This document shows, in pieces, positions 1 through 10,000 of a stretch of 64,000 bases of DNA. The stretch covers positions 53,156,501 to 53,220,500 of the forward strand of contig NC_133030.1 of NCBI RefSeq assembly GCF_048771995.1, read 5' to 3'. This DNA is from Taeniopygia guttata. Taxonomy: Eukaryota > Chordata > Aves > Passeriformes > Estrildidae. The notes under the pieces are model-generated. The model ran no database searches, was not told the DNA's origin, and saw nothing but the letters and a program-made list of their open reading frames with translations. Both the position numbers and the translations under genes were made by a program. Numbering within the stretch: position 1 is the first letter of the stretch; the number at the start of each line of letters is the position of its first letter.

Positions 1-444
1 CCTCGCAGCGGTCACGGGGCGGCAGTGAGCACCCAGCCAGCCCCTCTCCCGCCGGCCGGGGTCTCTCTGCGGTGCCGGTGCCCGTCCCGGTGCCCATCCC
101 CACCCCGGCCCGTCCCGGCGCCGCTCACCCGCCGCTCTCCGTCACCACCATTGCATCAGCCCCGCCCGCACGGCCGCGCGGCTCCCGGCTGGGAAACACA
201 GCCCGCCGGAACCATTGCCTCACACGGGCCTCCCTCGTGCGCCAGTCCCCAGCCCAAGCAGCGCTCTCCATTCCGCTCGCAGCGGCGGAAGAGGAGCTTC
301 TGCCCGCTCACGGAGCCGCGCTCTGACCGCTGCCCTTCCCGACACGCCGCCCCAGCGCGGGGCTGCGACACGCGGAACTGTTGGAGTGGGCTGCCTTGTT
401 TTCACCCGGCGTGTTTTTAGGAACGGCGCGGCGGCGGTCGACAG
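1..444 (+). other. WDR25: WDR25 exon 1 (5' UTR, non-coding); 5' end not determined
   Basis: The 3' boundary is supported by a near-consensus donor, ACAG|GTGAGT, with the junction at 444/445. The next exon carries an in-frame TGA at 3810 upstream of the ATG at 3843, so exon 1 adds no coding sequence in that frame. The true start site may lie anywhere in the CpG-rich sequence and could be well inside this interval, so the left coordinate is only the window edge. Open frames crossing this segment on both strands are GC-driven and look like no known protein. Confidence 0.5.
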
Positions 445-470
445 GTGAGTTCCGGGAGTGGCGGCACCGC

Positions 471-812
471 GGGAATGGGGACCGGGAATGGGAACCGGGA
501 ATGGGGGCCGGGAATGGGAACCGGGAATGGGAATAGGGACCGGGAATGGGGGCCGGGAATGGGAACCGGGAATGGGAATGGGAATGGGGGCCGGGAATGG
601 GGACCGGGAATGGGGGCCGGGAATGGGGACCGGGAATGGGGGCCGGGAATGGGGACCGGGAATAGGGACCGGGACCATGACCGGGAATGGGAATGGGGGC
701 CGGGAATGCGGACCAGGAATGGGAATGGGGACCGGGAATGGCAGCGGGGAATGGCAATGGGTACCGGGAATGGGAACCGGGAATGGGGATCGGGGACCGG
801 AACGGGGCCGGG
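471..812 (+). repeat. G-rich minisatellite, about 13-bp unit
   Basis: About two dozen imperfect head-to-tail copies of a 12-13 bp unit such as CGGGAATGGGAAC or CGGGAATGGGGGC, with occasional extra GGGAAT blocks. It starts 26 bp after the exon 1 donor and ends near 812, where the units decay to GGGGACC/GGGGCC. Nearly every unit contributes G runs of three or more on the transcribed-RNA-like strand, so G-quadruplexes are possible in the nascent transcript. Frames through it give repetitive Gly/Asn/Arg/Glu peptides on plus and Pro/Ile/Ser/His peptides on minus. I treat these as artefacts of the repeat. Confidence 0.93.
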
Positions 813-977
813 GGACCTTGTCCCGGCACCGCGGACGATCGCGGCGCCCGGGGCTCTGGGGAGAGGCAGCGGCTGTGCGGGAGAGCGAAGGAGCTGCCTC
901 AGCTGCCGGGGCGCTCCCGGGACCCGCTTGCTCGGCTGGGGCTGCTCCGGGGGGACTGGAGCGGCCGGGGGTTTGCC

Positions 978-1420
978 TTAGGGCTGGAAGGGCCCTCTGG
1001 AGTTATCCAGGCCAAGCCTCTGGCCAGGCAGGGTCACCCAGAGCAGGTTCCGCAGTGACGCGCCCGGGTGGGTGCTGAATGTCTCCGGACAGGGAGAATC
1101 CGCGCTGAGCAGCGTGTCCCAGTGCTCTGCCCCCCTCCATGAAAAGAAGCGATTCCTCGCGTTGAGGTGGAACTGGTTGTGTTGTAGTTCATGGCCCTTG
1201 TTTATGGCCTGTCGCTGGGCACCACTAAAGAGCCTGGCACCATCCTCTGGGCACCGCCTTTGAGACATTTGTGTGAATTGATGCGATCCCCTCTGTTCTC
1301 CACACTAAACACGTCTCCCACAGTCTCTCATAAGAGATGCTCCAGACCCCTCATCATCTTTGTAGCCTCCATTGAACCCTCTCCAATAGCTTGTTCTTTC
1401 CGCTGGGGGCTGTGGGACTG
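978..1420 (-). mobile_element. CR1 LINE 3' fragment, antisense to WDR25
   Basis: Read on plus, the order is that of a reversed CR1 3' end: GGGCTGGAAGGGCCCTCTGG, then CAGGGTCACCCAGAGCAGG, TGAATGTCTCCGGACAGG, CCAGTGCTCTGCC, GTTGAGGTGGAACTGG, GTCGCTGGGCACCACT, GAGCCTGGCACCATCCTC, AAGAGATGCTCCAGACCCC and TCATCTTTGTAGCC. All are familiar landmarks of avian CR1 3' regions. The terminal ATTCTATG-type repeat is missing or unrecognisable on the left, and the right limit is approximate. There is no open reading frame, so this is a dead 5'-truncated copy. Confidence 0.88.
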
Positions 1421-1448
1421 TGCCTCCTGCCGTGAGCCACCTGCGGTG

Positions 1449-1504
1449 CTCTGTGCCTTGTCACACCTCTGCTGGCCTCTGTGCCGTGTCACACCTCTGC
1501 TGGC
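1449..1504. repeat. 28-bp tandem duplication, two copies
   Basis: 1449-1476 and 1477-1504 are adjacent direct copies differing at one base (TGCCTTG versus TGCCGTG). Each contains GTCACACCTCTGCTGGC. The duplication abuts the right end of the CR1 fragment. Confidence 0.9.
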
Positions 1505-3783
1505 ATCCGCGGGCACTGCGCCCCTCAGCTGAACACTCTTCTTCCATGCCTTCACATAAATCAGTCTTGTGGAAGCCGAGGAAAACCAAAATGCTACAAA
1601 CTTCTCTTTTAGCTCAACACATTGCACATCACATCGTGAATAAACTCAGTTTAGTTACAGGATGGTTCCAGTCAAGTACATTGTGGTTCCCCCCGACCCC
1701 CCATTTATCTTGGGTTAGGGCAGTGACTCTGGGTTGTGTTTCTTTAAAAAGAAAAGTGGATGGGAAGTGTTTAGATGAGAGAGATGCTTTATTCTTACAA
1801 AAATACTGAGGTTTATGGGTGATGGGTGTGGTGGGACGGGTTTATGCTGACCAAATCTAATGGGACACTTTCTTTCCATTATCTCATGGGAAACATTTTT
1901 AACCTTGTGTTTGCAAGGCACTATCTGGCACTTCTGAATTTCAGCTTGGGTTTTTTTTGTGTTAAAACAAACTAAAGTAACTCTGTAAGTCTAACCTAAT
2001 CCACTTGTGTGTCCTAGTTTATAGCTTTTAGCCAGAGGTCAGCTTCTTACTATATCTGTTCTTTGGGCATGATGCATTTGGCCGGGAAATGTGTTTAGCA
2101 CTGCAATACAAACAGTAACCACTTGATACAATTACTGAAGTGAAGCCCTTCAAAGCTCCTATTTATTTGATGTTTCAATGTACTGCTAGGAACTTCAATT
2201 TACTGTTTTTGAATTGATTTGTTAATTAAGTTTTCATGAAACACTACTTTTGTTTTGTTTAATGAAATATTGTTGTAATAAATGAAGGTGTATTATTAAA
2301 AAAAGATTTTTTTCCTTGCTCTTCTTTGCTGTCACTCAGAGCTGTCTTAAGCTTCAGATAATGACAAAATGTCCTCTAGAGGGAGATCTTGTTGCTTTTA
2401 TGTGCTGAAATGTTGGTCACCTTGTTCCAGTTAAATGTCTTGATCACTTAGCTTGGGAAGGATCTGTGGTGATGAATGTGTGTATCTGAATAAGTACCTA
2501 TCTTCTGGATCTGTGCTTAGAAATTTGATAACAGAATCTAGAGGCATGTAACACTTCTGTAGGTTATGTGAAACAGAGTTGTTTTGATTCAAATAGATCT
2601 AATTCTGAAGTTTAATGAGTTATCTTTGCAAGTTCCAGAGTCCTGCTCCTGCAGAAGTGTTTGTAGGGCCTACGTTTGTGGTGTGCCTGCATTTGTGGTG
2701 TCAATTCTGCAAATGCTTATGAAGATACTGACTTTCATGTGTTCTCTGTTGTCATCAAGATGCTTTTGAGGGCAGTTTCTTTGCTGACCTGAACCAATAA
2801 TTTCAGCAGCGTGTCTGAAAGTGTTGTGGGTTAAATCTCTTCAGTGTAATGAGTGCTAACAGCTTGGCAAGGAAACAAAGCAGTAATAAAATGTCACATT
2901 TAATCAATCTTACCAGTACTTCTTGCCTATAAATGGCAGAGGTTGAAATATTACCTTGCAGACACATCAGTTGTTTTGAATGTAGTTAACTCTATACTGC
3001 ACATACTCCATATGAAATGTTGGGAAAATCTTGGTGGGATTATTATGAAGGTGAATTATTCTGCATGTTACATATGCAGTCTTGACATGAGATTTCTTTC
3101 TCCTGGACATGTTGAAAAAATTTATTTCACAGTTGAGGCATCTATGCTCTCATTTTTCTGTAAGCAAATGCAAATAGTGAATTTAATGTAGCTTCTGACA
3201 TATCTGATCTGTAAAACTAAAGGCTGTGTGGAACATGCTCTGTGGATATAATTGGAAAATTTCCTCATACTGCAAGGCTGCTGAGGAGGTCAAAAATGTG
3301 TTTACACTTTAACTGCCAGTTGAACCCCTACACACTTCTTTCAAGTCATCTGTAGTGTGAAGAAATAGATATTGTTAGATTGACTCCAAAACAGTTGTAG
3401 TACTTGTATTCTTATAAATGTACAAAACCACTACATAATTAATTAATTTCTTCTCTCTCTCTGTGTGTGGATGTAATGCTGGAAGTAAGGCAAAGTAATT
3501 TGCTGTATTTATATTATAAGGTTGTTTTCCTTTTCATCCTCATTGTCATTGTTTTGTGGCATGCAAATACACCTCTGCAATGCATTGAAAATGTATGCAA
3601 AGGGCTTGGAGGCAAATCATGTTGCTTAATAGAATGTACAGTGTGTTATAATAAATTCCATTAATAAACAGAAAGAAGAGTTTTGATTTGTTTTTTTAAG
3701 AAAGGCATATTTATATCCCTAAGTTACTGAAATTGTAGACTCTGTAATTAATTGTGCTCTGAATGATCAATTCTTTATTTTAG

Positions 3784-4562
3784 ATCATAATTTTGGAGGA
3801 TTGCAGCATTGAGATCTCTGGAGTCTGCTGTGTCTAGCCATAATGAGTTTGGTTGCTTATGAAGATTCAGACTCCGAGACAGAAACTGAAAAGACTGAAG
3901 CCCCCGATGCTTCTGGCAGACAAACAAACCAGCTGAGTTCTCCTGTGAGCTGTGTTCAGCACTTTGCACCTGGTAATACAAAATCTACACGTGAAATGCA
4001 CCCTGCAGGGAGCACTGGCAGATCTGGCAGCAGCACGGTTTGTGAAGATCCCCCTGAGCTTTATAGAATAACAGAATACAGAATACAGAATAACAACACT
4101 GACTTGGCACCTCCCTGTTGGCAGAGGGTGTACTCTGCCCATGCTGCATCGTCTGTGGCCTACAGAAACTATGAACAGGCTTCAAGCTCTTCAACAAATT
4201 CTGGAAATGGCCTTTCCCAGAAGAGAGCACATAAAGACAGCACTACTACCATCAAAGGAATTAGACCATATATCCCTAAACGATTGCGTCAAGAAAATTC
4301 CAGTAAGCCTGATAAAGAACCTGAGCAGAGAGGTAGCTCAGATTGTGATGTTGAGTTAAGAGTATCAGGAGAGCAGACTTGGAGAAAGACTTCTGAATTA
4401 ATTAAGCCATATTTGGGATCTAAATATAAAGTAACTGAAGTTCCCAAAAGCTTAATATTTTACATGTCTAAACACAGCGGCCCTGTTAATGAAATCCAGT
4501 GGTGTCCTGTACGGGAGCAAAGTCACATGCTTCTCTCAGCTTCTATGGACAAAACAGTCAAG
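3784..4562 (+). CDS. WDR25: WDR25 exon 2: 59 nt of 5' UTR and residues 1-240
   Basis: The acceptor TTCTTTATTTTAG ends at 3783, the ATG is at 3843, and the donor AAG|GTAATG follows 4562. The coding part is 720 nt, so intron 2 is phase 0. It encodes the whole acidic, serine-rich N-terminal region, the KRLRQ basic patch and most of blade 1 up to ...SMDKTVK. The D-K-T-V-K | V-W-D signature is therefore cut by the intron. A three-copy ACAGAAT heptamer at 4071-4091 encodes part of the TEYRIQN stretch. Reading on past the donor adds only Val-Met and then a stop. Confidence 0.95.
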
Positions 4563-6979
4563 GTAATGTAAAACAAGATGCTTGGTGGCTCAGTCATCAG
4601 ACTTCAAAATGTTGTTGTTCAATGCTCTTCTGGAAATATCCTTGCTTGTGTGCATTTAACAGTTCCAACATACTCAGAATTTGAGGAAATGCTTTATAAG
4701 ATTATTATAAACTTGCAGCCTAAATCTTCACTATACCCACAGGTAGTTCATTAGCTTGGAATTTGGTGGTTTGTTTTTTTAAAATTTTTTTAATATCTAA
4801 TTTTTTAAAAAAATTTTAATCATGTCAGTGTTTTCAAGCTTAAGAAGTTAGATTTCTGCTAAGCCATTTCTCATGATCTCTATCAGTCTATCAGTGTTTT
4901 ATCACAATGGCCATGAGCACTAGGGTATGCACATGGATTCTGCCATGAGTCATTAAGCAACTAACTACCAACACTGGAATAATATTTTTAATTATTCTGA
5001 CAGGCCTGTATGACATCTGCTGGAGGAGGTAGATCAGATCAGATGGCTTTTGTATCTCAGAACTGTGTCTTGTCATGACCTAAGGGATCTTCCTACTTTA
5101 ATTTCTTTCAAGGGTTAATTGCTCAATACTCAGAGTGAGTTTTCCTCTTAGCTTTAATGAATTTGTCTTCAGTTCTTTGGTAACTTAGTCAGTCCAATGA
5201 GACTTTTGTTTTCATAATGGGTATATGCTTTCCCAGATATAGGGCTGATTGTGTCTCTGAATTCAAATAATAGTCTTCTGAAGTGGCCTTGCACAGGAGC
5301 ATAGCTTTGATAAGAGTGTGCAGAAAGTGTCCTTTCTGGTGGAAGACATGCTTTATTGCATCCAACATGTGTTTACCATGGCAGGCAAAATTATTTTCCT
5401 GCTTCTAAAATTTAGGACTTTAGTAAATCTTAAGAAGAACATCCCTTGTACCAGCATACCAACATAGTTCCTCCATCTTCTTTACCAGGATTTTGAAACC
5501 TCTTTTTCTTAAACATTAAATGTAGGAAAAAAGTACCTTTGTTTCTCCTTGCAAGTCATCTTTAATATATTTCTTATATCTTGGCTTTTGCTTGAAGAAT
5601 AGACTTAGAAGTAAAGGGTTAAGATATACACAAAGTGCTGATGGATGTTTCTGTTAAGCAGCAATGTAAATTTAACTTGTACAATGCTGACCTCCAGATG
5701 TCTGAATTTGACTTTTTGTCTTAAATTCTCATATCATCTGCTTAATGTTTATTGACTATTCCAGAGCCTCAGTTGTACTGACAAGTGAAGTTATGGATGT
5801 GTTGAATTTCATATGAAAATCTAAAATTTTAAGTTGATGATACGATATAAAATTATTAAAAAGTTGAAATAATGGTCAGTCTGCTTTGTCTTCTAAGCAT
5901 AAAGAAAAATCAGTTTTCTGGAAGCAGTCATTAACAGAAAGGCCATTTTTTAAAGAAATCTGACTATTTTAGGTCCCCCAAACCTTGCAAATTCAATATA
6001 AATGAAGTATACTAGTGTTGGCAACACTTCAGAGCTTGAGACAAAATAAAGAAGGAATAAGGTAGCTGTTGGGAAGTATGTGAAACACGCTTTGTGTTCT
6101 GGAGGGCAGCTGCAGGGGGGCACCAGCCGTGGGCAGTCCTGTTCTTTCAGGGAGCCCGGTGGTGTCGCGCCGTTCCGCGCGGGCTGTGCTGGGCAGCAGA
6201 GGGCGCGGTGACACCGAACATTCACCGCGTGTTCCGCTCCCAAATTCCCTCACTGTCTGCGATCACGGGCACATAAATCCCTGGTGACTGTGGCAGCGCC
6301 GCTTTACCTTCTGGGAATTGACTTTGGCTCTCTGCTGTAGCATGAAGTTGTCAATTTTCCGGTATAGGCATAAAACAACTAATTGAAAATGCAGGTCAAT
6401 ACTCTTTTTCCTCATCCTTTTAGCTTCACACAGATTGTATTTTTTTTTTCTTTTCCCCAAACACACCTGCTTGGAATTGCTCATTTACATCCAGGAGGTG
6501 GATGTGTGTCCTCTTTCCCTCTAATGGGAATATGCAGACACTCGGGATGTTTGCATGATTTACTTTCAACATCTGATTTGGGTAAAACTCAAAGCACAGT
6601 TAAAAGCCTAAAATCTCTGTATGATCAGAGAGAAGAGGCAATTGAGACCCTCGAAACTCTGTACTTGAAGTTAGTCACAGGAATAACTGTGACTATTTTT
6701 AAGAGTAAATGTCTTGGATTCAATACTTACACCTAGCCTATGCATTAAGACATTTATATTTTGAAGAGTCCAATATTATTGGGGATTTCTCAGAACTGAG
6801 TGTTCTAAGTTGAGATGACTGTGGTAGTTCAAGTAGTGCTTAAACCAGAGCTCTATAGTAGAAACTCAATTTGTGTAGTATTTAGCCACTTTTTTATATT
6901 TTATCTGTTCTTATAATTTCCTCTTAATAACTTCCTCTTTCATCACAAACTAAGAATTTTCCTGTGTGGGAAAAGATTT

Positions 6980-7023
<44 letters not shown>

Positions 7024-10000
7024 TTGGCACAGAGAAGGAAGAAATGTGCTTTACTTACCTTAGTGATCAAAATTTTTTTATTTCTGTCTAAATTTTGATG
7101 ACTGAGTTATTCATGTCACACAGATGTATGTCTAAAATGTGTATATGGAACTGATTAGGTGGGTTTTTTACTTTTTAGGTATGCATATGTATCCTATTTA
7201 AATCATGAAAAAAGAACAGTCTTCCATTTATGTTCTCTCTGGTTAAAAAGTGCACTTAAACACCTTTATGAATAAGTGTAAGTCGTGCTAAAGTATTTAC
7301 AATAAACAAGTTGATGTTTTCAGTTTCTGTTGACTGAAGAATAACCTAGAGCTGCAAGATCATTGGAAGCATCTAGTAAAAATAACTTATGTAGTTAGGA
7401 AAGAATGAACTGTGTTAGAGCATTTTATGGTTTTCTGTAGAAGTATTTGATCTGATTTCTTTTGTATTGCTGCATTTAAAATACTTCAAACAGTTATCAA
7501 GTGGTGAAGTTGGAAAAAGCATCAGCTCAGGGCAGAATTCTTTAGAGTAATACTCGTGCCAGCAGATGGGGCACCTCAGCATGTTAGAGAGGGATAGGAA
7601 CTAAACTGCCTCTGAAGGCTCCAAGACTTTAATATCTGCCTCTGTGTTGCGTGTTGAAAGACCAAAGTTACAAGTTCATGCATATATTGCTAAATGTATA
7701 AGAAAATCCCAGAGTTTTTGGAGAGAACTGAAAATAAGATAGAACCCCATCTGGGAAGTGATAGGTATTGCAAATTATCCACCGTTCTCCAATCTGGAGC
7801 ATTACTAGAAGAATATTTAATGCTAAATTTTAAATTTGTAGGGAATGGGGAGCTCTTACTGTGGCAGTGTTGCTCTTCACAGTTACACTGTAACAGTATT
7901 GTGAGTGGCTTATGTTTTTAACTTAGGTATGTATTTTAAGGACTGCAAAACATTGTTGTCTAAACTGATGAAATTTGTTTTCTTTGAATAACCCTTCAGC
8001 AGCTATTCAAACCTTCTGTTTGAATAGCTGCTGTAAATGAATTTTAGGCATCTACTGCTGGTTTTGGGCTTTCCTACTTGAACGCCAAAATAGTGTTCAT
8101 TGTTTTAATATCTCATCTACTGTTTTTTTTTGCATAATTTTTGAGAGTTATCACTGCTGTTAAAGGGCCTGGTTCCCATAGTGTGGATATTCACTGCTTT
8201 CTGAACATCAGACCTCGTTTAGGTATTTCTGATTTAGAACCCCAAATACAGAACCCAGAATGACAGTTTGCCATTGAATACAACTTTTTGTCTTCAGTAG
8301 CAGAGAACATTAAAAAGTTGTGTCTTTATCTATTGCAGAAACCACAATGCTGCATTCACATTGTCGGTGTCTTTTATTTGGATTATCTTGTCATTGCACA
8401 GAGCCACACAGATGTTAACATTTTCACTAGTTACTGGTGCTGGACTTAGCTTTTTAAAAATGGTTCATAACTTCAGCACATTGTGCCTTCATTCTGCATT
8501 TCCTAGTTTGCCTTAAAATTAACTCAAGGTAGCATCTTTATATAATCATCTGCTAGCTGTTAATTTTGTGATTCTCATATTTTATTTAAAGCATCACAGC
8601 AGGTGTTATGTTTGTTGCAGAGGATTTCTTAATTTTCAGCACTTTCACTCTCCATTGTTAAATAAGATCAAGGAAAGAAAGTGCTGCAATTCTTGAGTAT
8701 GCAAAATGTATATTAATAGCACTTTGTGTTCTAATACCTTGTTGCAAGTTTTTCTTATCTATTTTGTTCTCTACTGGCCTAGTTGAATAGTCATTTAGTC
8801 ACAGCTCTATCGATACAAGTAAAGTAAAAGTTTTTAAAAATACTTTAGTAGTATAAGCCTCTTGAACAGCACTGCTGACTTCCCATGATTTAGAACATAA
8901 CAACCATAGCGGTTCAGACCAAGGGACAGTCTCTAAGTGAACGAGTAAAGAAGAACAAGTCAAAGGTTTGTGGTGCCTTTAAGTCCTCTTCTGGTCTGTG
9001 CTTATTTTCTAGTTGGGATTTCTGAACTCCTAAGTAGTTAATCTTTGTAACTTGCTATCTCAAGAGATTTCTTCCAGATACTTTTCCAGTCTTCTGAGAC
9101 TCTTTTGTGATCATTAGATTTAGAGTGGTATGTTACTCATACTCATTAAATTTAATGTATGGATTTTGGTTCTTGGAGTGTGTCAAATGCCATAATAAAT
9201 ACAATTTAAAGTTATACTTTAGAAGTATTTTATTATTTTGTGGTTTTGTGTCTATTAGGAGAGAGATAGCACTGTAATATATTCCAGGAATTTTGTTATT
9301 CTTGATCCTGTTGTATTGGACTGAATGATAGAAGATGATAACCTCAATCCATAAACTGTGTGTGGCACAGATAGTGACAACACAAATTTCCTAGGTATTG
9401 GCCATAACCCTGTCTCAGAGTAACAAGATCTAATATTTCTGCTTTCAACCATTCTGTACACAATTCACTTGGAATAGGCAGTGATTCTTGTTCTGTCACA
9501 GGCATGTGTGTTTATGAAGGAATACATTTAAGATGCCAGCATATTTCCTGTACACTCAGGCATAGCTGTCAGATGGCTGTAGTCCTGTCACAGCTAGGCT
9601 GGATTCAGACTGTTCACTAAGCAGAATTAACTATCAGGCTAATTCTGTAGGGCAACTCTTAGATTGATTTTTAAAATCTAATTGTGGCAAAATTCCTTTA
9701 ACTGTAGGTGACAAATTGGGAAGTCACCCTATTTGATACATATGTTCTTTATTTGAAATGTTTTGAAGATTTCTGTTGATATATATTAAAAATAACAAAT
9801 AGATCTCCCCATTATCTTGGAAGTGACAAGGAATGTTCATATTCTGGATATTATGTGCTACTTACCTAGATGTGGGAACAAACCCATTGTTTTCTTGTTG
9901 AAGAGGCTGCTAAATATTAGGAGAAATACTGAAGCAGACTTTTCTTTATGAAGGTTCTGGCCTTTTTCCCTTCTCTGTTTAGAACTGTGCATGTTTTTTC

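Larger units (their letters stand above)
1..980 (+). promoter_or_regulatory. WDR25: CpG-island promoter region of WDR25
   Basis: This is the only long GC- and CpG-dense block in an otherwise AT-rich window, and it surrounds the non-coding first exon. The plus strand is C-rich over about 1-170 and becomes strongly G-rich after about 450, the strand asymmetry often seen across CpG-island start sites. GGAA-containing ETS-type cores are visible (CCGGAA near 206, GCGGAAG near 286), and I see no convincing TATA box. In mammals WARS1 lies divergently upstream of WDR25, so this could be one side of a shared promoter. That is inferred from synteny, and nothing in the window shows it. The exact start site cannot be read from the sequence. 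Confidence 0.7.
445..3783 (+). other. WDR25: WDR25 intron 1 (5' UTR intron, 3.3 kb)
   Basis: The intron runs from the GTGAGT donor to the acceptor TTCTTTATTTTAG ending at 3783. Its first 1.1 kb holds the G-rich minisatellite, the antisense CR1 fragment and a 28-bp tandem duplication, each listed separately. From about 1510 to 3783 the sequence is plain AT-rich intron with no recognisable gene, RNA or repeat. The short frames there (for example 2943-3191 and 3467-3664) have no recognisable domains. Confidence 0.75.

Noticed and set aside
220..1078. Long overlapping open frames on both strands encoding Gly/Asn/Arg/Glu or Pro/Ile/Ser/His repeats
   Set aside because: They are translations of the GC-rich minisatellite and CpG island. 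There is no splice or start support and no domain.
1072..1627. Open frames across the CR1 region of intron 1 on both strands
   Set aside because: The sequence is a decayed antisense CR1 3' end. The frames are not the CR1 protein and carry no domain.
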